Of a stretch of DNA of 49,572 nucleotides, positions 16,111-24,169 are shown in pieces. The stretch comes from Nonomuraea jiangxiensis (GTDB lineage: Bacteria > Actinomycetota > Actinomycetes > Streptosporangiales > Streptosporangiaceae): assembly GCF_900099965.1 (NCBI RefSeq), contig NZ_FNDJ01000049.1:1-49572 (forward strand). The letters run 5' to 3'. Position 1 is the first letter of the stretch; the number at the start of each line of letters is the position of its first letter. Below the pieces are notes generated by a model, which did no database searches, was not told the origin of the DNA, and saw only the letters and a program-made list of their open reading frames with translations. Position numbers and translations under genes: made by a program.

Positions 16111-17127
16111 ATGGCTGCCACCTCCGCGCGGACGCTCAAACTGCTGTCCATCTTCGGGATCGGCGCGACCCTGACCGCCGGGGAACTCGCCACCCGGCTC
16201 GGCACGTCGGTGCGAACCGTACGGCGCGACATCGACACGCTCCGGGACCTCGGGTACGAGATCGAGGCCGTCCGCGGCGCGGGTGGCGGTTATCGGCTCG
16301 GTCACGCCGCCCGCCTGCCGCCGGTCGTGTTCGACGAGGACCAGGCCGTCGCCGCGGCCGTCGCGCTGCAAACCGTCCCGGCGGTCCTGTCCGGCATCCG
16401 CGAGAACGCGGCCCGTGCTCTCGCCACGCTGCACCAGGCGATGCCCGCGCGCAGCCGCCGGCACGCCGAAGCGTTCACCGTCTCCTCAGCCCGCAACTAC
16501 TGGGAGTTCCCCGCCCCACCGATCGACGCCGAGACCGTCCGCGCCGTCGGCAGCGCGATCAACCGGCAGCACCTCGTACGCGTCGGCTACACCGGTGACG
16601 GCGAATCTGTCACGCTCACGCTGGAGCCGCACGACCTCGTGGTCTGGGCCGCACGCTGGTATCTGGTCGCCTTCGACCCGGATGCGGACCGATGGCGCGC
16701 GATGCGCGTGGACCGCATCCAGGCGCACCAGCCCACGCACACCCCCTTCGACCGACGCGACATCCCGCACGGCGATCCCGTCGCCTTCGTCATGACCGCA
16801 CACGACCGCGGAGACGCCGCCGCCGAATGGCAATGCCGCGGCTCAGCCATCCTCGCCCTGCCCGCCTCCACCGTCGCCAGGTTCGCCCCCGGCGGATCAA
16901 CAGTCGAGTACGACACCGAAACCACGTGCCGGCTCACCCTCGGCGCATGGTCATGGCCAGGACTGGCAGGACTGCTCCTCACTTTCGACGCCGACATCAC
17001 CGACATCGAACCGGCCGAACTCAGGCAAGCCCTGCACTCTCTGCGCACCCGAATCAGCAGGGGAGTACAGGTGGAGCCGGAGCTGGCGGTCGAGGTTCCG
17101 ACCGATGTCGCCCACGAGTGCGGCTGA
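16111..17127 (+). CDS. YafY-type HTH-WYL transcriptional regulator
   Basis: A 338-residue protein. Residues 5-60 form a DeoR-like winged helix (LTAGELATRLGTSVRTVRRD, then IDTLRDLGYEIEAVRG) with the GGGYRLG wing. The middle holds the WYL domain, here with VVWAARWYLVAFDPDADRWR and RAMRVDRIQ, which binds small ligands or nucleic acid. A C-terminal extension follows (EYDTETTCRLTLGAWSWPGL). It is divergent from the DHA2 exporter and most likely controls it; the shared 64-base gap would hold both promoters. No long palindrome was seen there. Confidence 0.88.
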   Translation: MAATSARTLKLLSIFGIGATLTAGELATRLGTSVRTVRRDIDTLRDLGYEIEAVRGAGGGYRLGHAARLPPVVFDEDQAVAAAVALQTVPAVLSGIRENAARALATLHQAMPARSRRHAEAFTVSSARNYWEFPAPPIDAETVRAVGSAINRQHLVRVGYTGDGESVTLTLEPHDLVVWAARWYLVAFDPDADRWRAMRVDRIQAHQPTHTPFDRRDIPHGDPVAFVMTAHDRGDAAAEWQCRGSAILALPASTVARFAPGGSTVEYDTETTCRLTLGAWSWPGLAGLLLTFDADITDIEPAELRQALHSLRTRISRGVQVEPELAVEVPTDVAHECG

Positions 17128-17271
17128 TGACGGCACCCCTTGGGCTACCGGCGCCCGCGTGTGGCGTGCACCGAAATGGACGAAGTTCTCGGCACCCATA
17201 GGGGTGTACACACCAATTGTAAACGTATACACATACTGCATACCGTATCCCAACAGTCGAAAAGCGAGGCC

Positions 17272-17598
17272 ATGAACCCCAGGAACCTCCTCCGCACGGC
17301 GGTCACCTCCGTGACCACACTCGCCCTCTTGGGCGTGCCCGTCAGCGTGGCCCACGCGACGGTTACACCCACATGCACCCCATACGTCTTGAACGTCCAC
17401 ATCCACTCCAAAGATGAGGGGGGCGCCAAGGCCTCGGCTGTGATCCATAACTGCTACGGGAATGGCCAGTTCACTGTCGACTTCGCTTACGCCCCCGACC
17501 CGCCATGCGCCTACATGGCTTACGGCACCACCAGGAAGTTCAGCACCATGAGTCCTGTCGGGGCCGGGGTCCTGGTCCGCGGGGGCAAGCGGTGCTGA
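17272..17598 (+). CDS. Small secreted four-cysteine protein
   Basis: A 108-residue protein with signal peptide MNPRNLLRTAVTSVTTLALL and an AHA-type cleavage region (SVAHATVTP) near residue 28. The mature 80 residues contain four cysteines (TPTCTP, HNCYG, PPCAYM and the terminal RC) that can form two disulfides. The ATG at 17272 is preceded by GCGAGG; earlier in-frame starts would bury the signal peptide. No family was recognised. It stands alone between the WYL gene and an IS remnant. A small beta-sheet secreted protein is likely. Confidence 0.65.
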   Translation: MNPRNLLRTAVTSVTTLALLGVPVSVAHATVTPTCTPYVLNVHIHSKDEGGAKASAVIHNCYGNGQFTVDFAYAPDPPCAYMAYGTTRKFSTMSPVGAGVLVRGGKRC

Positions 17599-17624
17599 TT
17601 CTCGCGTCGGGACGCGGGAACGCT

Positions 17625-17815
17625 TGACCCCACGAGATCTCGTGCGTCTGGCACCTTCGGGTGTAGGCGCGCGAAATCTCGAACTCCGCATCCACGGGGA
17701 CTGTGTGGTCTTCCAGTCACTGGACAGACCCCTTGAGGGTGTCGTTGACGGATTCGATGAGCCGGCGGATTCGATGAGCCGGCGGATCGGCTTGAGCAGT
17801 TCTTCGCCGGGGCGA
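17625..17815 (-). mobile_element. IS982-like transposase C-terminal remnant
   Basis: The minus strand reads RPGEELLKPIRRLIES, then, skipping a 17-base duplication, SVNDTLKGSVQ before frames fall apart. The (R)PGEExxKPxRRxIES(V)NDTLKG pattern is the C-terminal region of IS982-type DDE transposases, where the final catalytic Glu sits in the RxxIES block. Everything before it is gone. Confidence 0.55.
17751..17784 (+). repeat. 17-bp tandem duplication
   Basis: GATTCGATGAGCCGGCG occurs twice in direct succession (17751-17767 and 17768-17784) inside the IS982-like remnant and shifts its reading frame. Confidence 0.9.
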
Positions 17816-17832
17816 GGGGTGCGGTTGTTGCG

Positions 17833-17898
17833 GTGACCGAGACTGCCCGCACTCTCAAGATCGGCCGCTCCACCGCCCACGACCAGCTGACCAGCTGA
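17833..17898 (+). pseudogene. Excisionase-like helix-turn-helix stub
   Basis: Plus-strand codons read VTETARTLKIGRSTAHDQLT then stop. This matches the MerR/excisionase-type helix (VTEVARxLKIGRSTAYxLI) used by excisionases of actinomycete integrative elements. Only this one helix pair remains. Immediately after it, GACCAGCT repeats three times (17881-17903). Confidence 0.45.
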
Positions 17899-17954
17899 CC
17901 AGCTAAGTGACATGTCGTGGCATATTAGGGCTGCCAACTTCATGACAATTTGCA

Positions 17955-18375
17955 CCCGACGGCCTGCCCCGGCCGCTGGAGCACTCCCCAGTCGGACGCA
18001 AGAAGAAGCACTGCTCCCGGAGCTGCAAGGACGCCATCAGCAACGCCAAGAAGCGCTCGCACGACCAGCGCCGCACCCAGCTGCAGACCACCTTCGCTGC
18101 CACGGTGGCCGAGCACCGCCCCACGCTGCACGCCCTGACCGAGGCGGTCAGCACCCAGGTGGGCACCGAGACCGCGCTGCTGCACCGCATCGAGACCGAG
18201 CTGCTGGAGCCCATCGCCGACCTCGAAGAGCAGGCCGAGGGCGAGCGCGCGGCCGCCACCCAAGGCCGAGCAGCAGGCCAAGGCCGCCCAGGAGGGTGCG
18301 AGAACGGCGGAGGGACGCGCGAGGGCGGCCGTCGAGCGGGCCGATGCCGCCGAGAACGCTGCGGCCCGGGGGCGT
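17955..18375 (+). pseudogene. Frameshifted coiled-coil protein with a Cys-x3-Cys segment
   Basis: Reading from about 17955: PLEHSPVGRKKKHCSRSCKD, then RSHDQRRTQLQTTFAATVAE and HRIETELLEPIADLEEQAEG. After a frameshift near 18263 it continues as a long Ala/Glu/Gln helix (PKAEQQAKAAQEGARTAEG and ERADAAENAAARG). The C-x3-C segment followed by a long coiled coil recalls plasmid KfrA-like or zinc-ribbon DNA-binding proteins of mobile elements. No start codon is evident and the frame is broken, so it is a relic. Family assignment is tentative. Confidence 0.4.
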
Positions 18376-18567
18376 CCGGACGGCTCACCGCCATGGCCTG
18401 TCACGGCCAGGTCCTCATGACGCCCGTAATTCGCATGCCCGCGTCGGGGAAGATCGCAACAATAGGCAGGTATGCGCCATCTGGGCGGTTCGAGGTGGTC
18501 CTCAGGTGACGTGGTCCGCCGCCACGAAAGTGTGAGGGTAGCGCCGCGCTCGTTCCCGCACCGGCGG

Positions 18568-20133
18568 TCACTGGCCGTCCGGGGCCGGTCGGCCGCCTTC
18601 CTGGCCGCTGCGGGCGCCCGGTGCGGGGTCGGCGTCCCCGTTCGCTTCGCTGCTGCCCGGCTCGATGATCCCGGTGGCGCGGCGGCCGGTGGTCGAACCG
18701 GCCCTGAGCTGTGGGTCCTCCGGTTGCGGGCGGTCGAAGGTGGGGCGGGCCTCCTTCCAGTGGCCGCGGGTGAAGTCGGGCACCTTGACCGGGCGCAGGC
18801 GGCCGGACCTCAGCGACTCGTGGCTGAGCGGGATCACCGAGCACCACGCCGCCGAGTCGTAGACGTCGATGTCGGGCGTCATGCCGAGCCGCATCAACTG
18901 GACGAGGCGGAAGATGGAGACGAAGTCGCCGCCGCCGTGCCCGCCGTATTGGTCGGCCAGCCTTTCCAGCAACGGCCATAACCAGTGGTCGTACTGCTGG
19001 CGGATGGCGGTGTAGGCGCTGCCGGTCCGCCACGTGTGGTCGTTGTGGCCGAGCGATTCGAGGTAGACCCGGGCGTTGTCGAGCTCGATCGATCCCCGCG
19101 TGCCGGTGAGCGTGGTCTCCCTGGTGTACGGGTGGGGGGAGTTCACGTCGTGCTCGACCCGGATGAACCGGCCGTGGACGGTGGTGACGAAGCAGGTGTG
19201 CCGGTCGCCCGAGATGTACGGCCTGTCCTGCCAGGACGAGTGGTCCGGCGTCACCCGCGGGTCCTCCTCGCGGAACAGGGCCAGCGCTTTGGGCAGGGAG
19301 GCCACGGCGACCAGCTCGTCGAAGCGGTCTCCGCGGTTGACGCCCATAGCGGCCGAGACGGGCCCCAGGCCGTGCATCGGGTAGTGCAGGGCGTTCATCC
19401 GGGTCTGCCAGCGCCGCCGCCAGTACTCGGGGTGGTAGGCGCCGCCGAACAGGTACGGCCAGCGCAGGTCGTGGATGTAACCGCCGGAGCCGTGCTGCAG
19501 GTCGCCGAAGAGCCCCGCCTGGACCATGTTGAACATCTGCAGCTCGGGACGGAAGTAGTTGACGTTCTCCAGGAGCATGCAGTGCTTGCGGGTCCGCTCG
19601 GACGTGCGTACCAGGCTCCAGATCTCGTCCAGGTGCGGGGAGATCGGCAGCTCGACGGCGACGTGCTTGCCGTGCTCCATGGCCGCCCTAGCCTGCGGGT
19701 AGTGCCATTCCCACGGGGTGGCGATGTAGATCAGGTCGATGTCGTCGCGCTGGACGAGCTTGAGGAAGTCCTGTTCGCCCGCGGAGTAGCCGACCGGCTC
19801 GACGTCCTGGAAACCCTGCTGCATGATGCGGGCGATGGTGCGGCTGACCCGTTCCGGACGGATGTCGCACACGGCGGTGACGGTGGAGACGGCGCCCCAG
19901 CGCACGTCCTGGCTCCCGCCCCGGTTGCCGAGGCCGATGAGCCCGACCCGGACGTTCTCGAAACCCTCGAACGGCACGTTCACCATGCTGCGTTCGCCCT
20001 GGGCGCGCGGCGGTTCCCAGGCGATCGAGGCGTCGGCGGTGCCGACGCCGGCGACACCCGTGGCGGCGCCGAGTGAGATGCCGGACCTCAGCAGATCACG
20101 GCGTGAGGGGACGTAGCGGTGCGGAGGGGCCAC
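18568..20133 (-). CDS. Tat-exported GH109-like NAD-dependent glycosidase (Gfo/Idh/MocA fold)
   Basis: About 521 residues from a GTG at 20133 (AGGGAG eight bases upstream). The N-terminus has a twin-arginine signal (PSRRDLLRSGISLGAATG), predicting export of a folded, cofactor-loaded enzyme. A Rossmann motif VGLIGLGNRGG follows near residue 62, then IYIATPWEWHYPQARAAME, GKHVAVELP, LLENVNYF and GGYIHDLRWPYLF. Later blocks are YPMHGLGPV, EHDVNSPHPYTRETTLTGT, YGGHGGGDF and VYDSAAWCSVIPLSHESL, then VPDFTRGHW. These are hallmarks of GH109 (alpha-N-acetylgalactosaminidase-type), which hydrolyse glycosides by transient NAD+ oxidation. The last 60 residues are a disordered, charged tail. Substrate not proven. 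Confidence 0.85.
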   Translation of the reverse strand: MAPPHRYVPSRRDLLRSGISLGAATGVAGVGTADASIAWEPPRAQGERSMVNVPFEGFENVRVGLIGLGNRGGSQDVRWGAVSTVTAVCDIRPERVSRTIARIMQQGFQDVEPVGYSAGEQDFLKLVQRDDIDLIYIATPWEWHYPQARAAMEHGKHVAVELPISPHLDEIWSLVRTSERTRKHCMLLENVNYFRPELQMFNMVQAGLFGDLQHGSGGYIHDLRWPYLFGGAYHPEYWRRRWQTRMNALHYPMHGLGPVSAAMGVNRGDRFDELVAVASLPKALALFREEDPRVTPDHSSWQDRPYISGDRHTCFVTTVHGRFIRVEHDVNSPHPYTRETTLTGTRGSIELDNARVYLESLGHNDHTWRTGSAYTAIRQQYDHWLWPLLERLADQYGGHGGGDFVSIFRLVQLMRLGMTPDIDVYDSAAWCSVIPLSHESLRSGRLRPVKVPDFTRGHWKEARPTFDRPQPEDPQLRAGSTTGRRATGIIEPGSSEANGDADPAPGARSGQEGGRPAPDGQ

Positions 20134-20266
20134 AGCGATCACTCCCTGCTCGTGGACGGTGATGGTGCATGGCGCTTTCCCCCCGGTAGTGGGCAGTATC
20201 GATCGTCCGCTCCCGGGGGGCAAGAGAGGCGCCGCGGCACGGGAGCGGGGGCGCCCGGGTGTGGCG

Positions 20267-20598
20267 TCAGGGGTTGCGGACGCGGTAACGCAGGTGGGGC
20301 ACGAACGCTCCACCCGCGACCGCCTCCACCGGGACGAGCTCCACCTGCTCCCCGTCGAACAGCCGCGTGCCGCCGCCCAGCAGCAGCGGCGCGATGTGCA
20401 GCCAGATCTCGTCGAGCAGGCCCGCCCGCAGCAGTTGCCGGGCGACGTTCGCGCCCATGACCAGCACGTGCTTGTCGCCCGCGGCCTGCCTGGCGCGACG
20501 GACGGCGGCCTCCAGGCCGTCGAAGGCGAACGTCCCGCCGTTGTCGCCGAGCAGGTCCTCCCTGGGGTGGTGGGTGGTCACGACAGCTGGGCACCTCG
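20267..20598 (-). pseudogene. Dihydrofolate reductase-like (RibD C-terminal) protein, C-terminal half
   Basis: The minus strand encodes PAVVTTHHPREDL, then FDGLEAAVRRARQAAGDKHV, LVMGANVARQLLRAGLLDEI and WLHIAPLLLGGGTRLFDG. This is the second half of the RibD_C/DHFR-like fold family, including the GGG-nucleotide loop. The N-terminal half with the substrate motif is absent, and the 5' edge meets the end of the sigma-partner gene. An N-terminal half of the same superfamily occurs at 33710 on the other strand. Confidence 0.75.
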
Positions 20599-20618
20599 CG
20601 CGCGGATGGGTGAGCGGC

Positions 20619-21782
20619 TCAGTTCCGATGCGTGGGCAGTTCTGGGCGGTCGTTGGTCCAGCCGATCGCCTGGTACGCGGTGGAGAGACGCAGCTCCGCC
20701 TGCCGCCCGTTCGCAAGCTTGGTGGTGTTCGTCCTCACCTCGGCAAGAAGCAGGCCGGTGCTGGGATCGATCACGAGCTGAACCTTGGAGAACAGGCCCG
20801 GCTCTATCTCCTCCTGATAGCTGAGCGTCGGCCCGCGCCGGCCCAGCGGATCGGTCATCTCCCCCTCGGCCCGTATGCCGGGCAGAGCCGCAAGGATCCG
20901 GTACGCGGATGCCCGAACCTCGGGCGAGGCCGGCAGGCCACTGAGGATGTCCACACAGTTTCGCAGAAGGATGTACGCCCTCGCCTCCTCCACGTCCATC
21001 CCGGATCCGGCCAGCTCCAGCCGGCCGATGCGCTCTTCCAGGTAGCTCCGGAGCGTCTCGGGCTCGCTCGGGATCGCGCGCACCTCCTTCCAGGTCATCG
21101 ACTTCCCTGCCAGGTCACCGGCCGAACCCTTCCACTTGCCATAAAGCCGTTCGGCGGTTCGCTCACCTGCCGCCGCCTCCAGCGGCCTGGACGGGACGGA
21201 AAACAGGTTTTCCGTCTTCATGTTCTTGGGGTATCGCCAGCTGGTAGGTGCCCCCGCGGCCCGCCAGGCCGCCTCGTCTTGCGGGGTCGCGGGCTTGACG
21301 CCGAGATCTTGCCGGATGCGCCAGTACTGCAGATCTGGCCGCTTCGCCAGCCACGTCTCAAGGGACCGGCTGCCCTCGAGCACATAGCTGCGGGTGGGGT
21401 CGGTCAACATCCACTTGTTGACGGTCGCGGTGCGCCAGTAGTCGCCGCTCGCAGGGGCCTTCTCCACGGCGACGGCAGCAGCGAGCAGGATTTGCCGGGC
21501 GGTCGGTTCGGCCGTCGCGGACACCGACGTACTGGGCTGAGGCCCGACGGAGATTGTGCTGTCAGACAGCATCGTGGGGGCGGTGACCGCTACCGCGGTG
21601 GCGGCCGCGGCCAGGCCGAGCAGAGCGCGGCCAGGAAAGAGCAGGAGCCGCCGCCGGGCCGGAACGCACTCCAGCGAGACGATCTCCGCCAGCAGCGCGT
21701 CCGCCCCCGTGGTGGACGCCCGGCCGGCCAGGTCCTCATCCAGCACTCGCGCCCGGTCCTTGAAGATCTGGTCGTTGTTCAC
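20619..21782 (-). CDS. CU044_5270-type membrane partner of an ECF sigma factor
   Basis: A 387-residue protein with a short cytoplasmic N-terminus, one membrane helix at about residues 45-70 (LLLFPGRALLGLAAAATAVA) and a large exported domain. The exported part has GDYWRTATVNKWML, WRIRQDLGVKP and a conserved C-terminus (LVIDPSTGLLLAEVRTNTT and YQAIGWTNDRPELP). This matches the CU044_5270 family, found next to ECF sigma factors in Streptosporangiaceae and relatives. Its start overlaps the sigma gene by four bases (ATGA). By position it is the likely anti-sigma or signal-sensing partner, but this role is inferred. Confidence 0.82.
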   Translation of the reverse strand: MNNDQIFKDRARVLDEDLAGRASTTGADALLAEIVSLECVPARRRLLLFPGRALLGLAAAATAVAVTAPTMLSDSTISVGPQPSTSVSATAEPTARQILLAAAVAVEKAPASGDYWRTATVNKWMLTDPTRSYVLEGSRSLETWLAKRPDLQYWRIRQDLGVKPATPQDEAAWRAAGAPTSWRYPKNMKTENLFSVPSRPLEAAAGERTAERLYGKWKGSAGDLAGKSMTWKEVRAIPSEPETLRSYLEERIGRLELAGSGMDVEEARAYILLRNCVDILSGLPASPEVRASAYRILAALPGIRAEGEMTDPLGRRGPTLSYQEEIEPGLFSKVQLVIDPSTGLLLAEVRTNTTKLANGRQAELRLSTAYQAIGWTNDRPELPTHRN

Positions 21783-22330
21783 CCTGACTCCTTCTCGATG
21801 AGCGGCCGTGACGCGAAACCAGCGGCCGACGGGCGGGTCTTCTCCAGGGCCTTGGCGAAGCGCTTGCGGGCCCGGTGCAGGCGGATCCGGGCGGCATTAC
21901 GGGAACAGCCCAGCACAGTGGCGATCTCGCCGGGGTCGAGCCCTTCCCAGAGAGCCAGGGCCAGCAGTTCACGATCGCTGTCGGCGAGCATGCCCATGGC
22001 TCCCTCAACGCCGTCCCGTTCACTGTGGTGGGAGGGGGCGGCGTAAAGGTGTTCGATCTCGTCGGTGAGCTCGGTGTGCCGGGTGAGCCTGCGCCGCTCG
22101 CTACGACGGTGATTGGCCAGGACCCGACGGGCCACGCCGTACAGCCAGAGCTTGCCGGTCTCGCCATCGGGGAGCTCGGCCATCCGCCGCCAGGCGACCA
22201 CATAGGTCTCGGCCACCACGTCGGCGGCGTCCTCGGGAGAGGAACACCGCCGTACGGCATATCCGAGGATCTGCTCATAGGTTCGCCGGTACACCGCCTC
22301 AAACCGGGACCGGTCGTCTTGTTCACTCAC
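21779..22330 (-). CDS. ECF-type RNA polymerase sigma factor
   Basis: A 183-residue sigma-70-family protein. Region 2 (residues 10-75) has YEQILGYAVRRCSSPEDAAD and VVAETYVVAWRRM. Region 4 (about 115-165) has LLALALWEGLDPGEIATVLG and CSRNAARIRLHRARKRF, which binds the -35 element. No region 1 or 3 is present, so it is ECF-type. GTG at 22330 follows GAGGATGAC. First gene of a two-gene operon with the membrane partner above, to which it is translationally coupled; such pairs usually autoregulate. Confidence 0.92.
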   Translation of the reverse strand: MSEQDDRSRFEAVYRRTYEQILGYAVRRCSSPEDAADVVAETYVVAWRRMAELPDGETGKLWLYGVARRVLANHRRSERRRLTRHTELTDEIEHLYAAPSHHSERDGVEGAMGMLADSDRELLALALWEGLDPGEIATVLGCSRNAARIRLHRARKRFAKALEKTRPSAAGFASRPLIEKESG

Positions 22331-22550
22331 GCGTCATCCTCGTCAGACCTTCCGAACGCTGCGGGCTTTCACTTCCTACGTGTCCGTGGCCGACGGCAGA
22401 ATTTCAGGACAGGCAGGAACGACTGAACCGATCGGAGCGGCCTCGCGAACCGGCGGCGTCACTGTCGATCGTGTCCGCCCAGTTCGGCATCCGCCGCGCC
22501 GGTGCGACTCGGTAACGTTATGTGTCACATCGGCGTAGGAGGCGCTTGGC

Positions 22551-23045
22551 TTGTCCGTCGTCTCGTTCCCCGGCCAGCCCGACCCGGCCCCGATCGGCCC
22601 GACGACCGCGATAGCGGTCGACCGCTTCCTCGACTCCATCACCGCAGCCACGACCCGCGCCGGCTACGCCGAGAGCCTCACGCGCCTGCTCGCCGTCGCC
22701 CGCCCCCGAGCACTCGACCAGGCCGCTGACTACCGCGATCCCACCCCCGCCGAGTGGGCCGAGTTCGAACAGCACTTCCAGTTGCGCCGGGTGGCCCTCG
22801 GGGACTGCTTCCGTCCATACGGCACGCCGTACGTCCACGAACACGCTAACGACCTACATTTCATCCCCACCCGGTGATTCGCTGGTACGAGTTCTCGTCC
22901 TCCTCATCGAGCGCGCTCCGACAACGTCCAGGCCCGCCTTGCCGAAGCACGCCAGCGCCGTTGGCTCGGAGAAGTATCCGCGCTGGAGGAGAGCCTTCGC
23001 CATATCCAGGCAAAGCGAGCCCGGATAACTGCCACCTCGGAGTGA
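22551..23045 (+). pseudogene. Tyrosine-recombinase gene with internal deletion and frameshift
   Basis: From a TTG (AGGAGG nine bases upstream) the product starts SVVSFPGQPDPAPIGPTTAI and VDRFLDSITAATTRAGYAES, a typical core-binding (SAM-like) N-terminus. It then jumps to a C-terminal region: AEWAEFEQHFQLRRVALGDC, RPYGTPYVHEHA. The frame breaks there, and the tail NVQARLAEARQRRWLGEVSA, LEESLRHIQAKRA ends at 23045 in another frame. The whole catalytic domain (R…HxxR…Y) is missing. This is a collapsed integrase gene of an integrative element. Confidence 0.7.
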
Positions 23046-23248
23046 TAGGAGCCGCCAGGGCCTGTTCGAGGCGGCGGGGCGAGCCGGCCGGGGCCGCGCA
23101 GGAGGTCATTGGACAGGCGTGGGCCTCCGCGCGGAGGTAGTCGTCGTCGCTCACCGCCAGGTCTTTGCGTAGGAGCGTTTCAACCGGCTACTCGTTTGCA
23201 TCGACCTATAAACGGCGTTCGCCCTGGACACGTCCGATCGGAGGCGTT

Positions 23249-23274
23249 GTTTCACAGGTGGCCACCTGTGAAAC
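23249..23274. promoter_or_regulatory. Perfect 26-bp palindrome
   Basis: GTTTCACAGGTGG is followed directly by its reverse complement, with no spacer. It lies downstream of the collapsed integrase gene and upstream of a C-terminal gene remnant. With no loop it suits a dimeric DNA-binding protein or a recombination core better than an RNA hairpin. Confidence 0.6.
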
Positions 23275-23318
23275 ACGGCCTGCCCAACACGGGCCGGCCG
23301 AGCTGAGCACAGACCCCG

Positions 23319-23450
23319 ACCTACGGCGCAGTCCTCAAGGATGACGTGCGCTACCTCGGCGACATCATGACCCGCGTGCGCGACCACATGCGCGCGCAGC
23401 CGCCCCGCTCGGCGGTCCCGCGCGAGCGCCGTACCCGGTCAGAGACCTAG
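23319..23450 (+). pseudogene. C-terminal gene remnant, family not recognised
   Basis: Forty-three plus-strand codons ending at a TAG read TYGAVLKDDVRYLGDIMTRV, then RDHMRAQPPRSAVPRERR. The helical charged pattern looks like a genuine protein tail, but no start or family is visible. Its stop lies 12 bases into the 3' end of the convergent VOC gene. Confidence 0.35.
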
Positions 23451-24158
23451 CACGGCCTCGAGGTCGTCGATGGCCGCCAGGGGCTGGGCGAGCTGCTCGC
23501 GTTCTGCCTCGGTCAGGGTGAGGGCGCGCGCCCGGGCCAGGGCGTGCCCGGCGGCGGCGTGGTCCTTGGCGCGGACGGCGAGCTCGGCCCGGTAGACCAG
23601 CGCCTCCAGCAGCTCGGCCGCCGACGCGGTGTCCTTGTCCCGCTCCAGGGCGCCGTCCAGGATCTCGGCCGCCCGCTCGTGCTTGCCGTGGGAGTCGCCC
23701 ATCACGACCGCCCGGTTCAGCGAGGCGGTGAGCCTGCTCGTGGCCTCTTCCTTCTCCGGCAGGGGGCGGGCGGCCATGAAGCGGATCCAGTTGCCGCCGG
23801 GGTCGATGACAGCGAAGCCGGAGTGGTTGCCGTCGTTCTTCCGCCTGCGCGGCCGGGTCATCCGGGGGATGCCGGAGACCAGGAGCTTGCCGTTCGCCGC
23901 GCGCATGCCCGCGGCGAACGCCTCGAACAGTTCTCCGGTGTCCGGCACGACGATCACGCAGGTCCCGTAGGAGTCTTCGGGCTTGAACGCCTCCGGCATG
24001 CCGAAGAAGCCCAGTTGGAGATCCTCGCGCTTGAGCAACACGTACGGGTTCGGCCGTACCTGGTAGTAGATCCGGCGGAAACCGAGCATCGTGTAGAAGT
24101 CGACCATCTCGTCGATGGAGCGGCAGGGAAGCAGCGGTATGGCGATCTCGTTGGCCAT
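23439..24158 (-). CDS. VOC-domain protein with C-terminal helical repeat domain
   Basis: A 239-residue protein. Residues 1-125 form a glyoxalase/bleomycin-resistance (VOC) domain: AIPLLPCRSIDEMVDFYTML, GFRRIYYQVRPNPYVLLKRE, and the paired strand AVIDPGGNWIRFM. Residues 130-239 are helical, with RAAEILDGALERDKDTASAA and ARARALTLTEAEREQLAQPL, resembling TPR-like hairpins. VOC proteins bind antibiotics or catalyse metal-dependent isomerisation or lyase steps. The ATG at 24158 has GGGGGAA upstream. It lies 11 bases after a PadR gene and forms an operon with it, so the PadR ligand may be the compound handled here. Confidence 0.82.
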   Translation of the reverse strand: MANEIAIPLLPCRSIDEMVDFYTMLGFRRIYYQVRPNPYVLLKREDLQLGFFGMPEAFKPEDSYGTCVIVVPDTGELFEAFAAGMRAANGKLLVSGIPRMTRPRRRKNDGNHSGFAVIDPGGNWIRFMAARPLPEKEEATSRLTASLNRAVVMGDSHGKHERAAEILDGALERDKDTASAAELLEALVYRAELAVRAKDHAAAGHALARARALTLTEAEREQLAQPLAAIDDLEAVLGL

Positions 24159-24169
24159 CGGGGGAACTC

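Noticed and set aside
17881..17903. GACCAGCT triple repeat as a CRISPR or iteron array.
   Set aside because: Only three 8-base units with no spacers and no associated genes.
18985..20076. Plus-strand 363-residue frame opposite the GH109-like gene.
   Set aside because: Val/Gly/Asp-rich antisense shadow of a well-recognised gene.
20619..22330. Zinc-binding anti-sigma motif in the sigma-partner protein.
   Set aside because: No HxxxCxxC motif was found near the N-terminus, so a classical ZAS anti-sigma factor is not supported.
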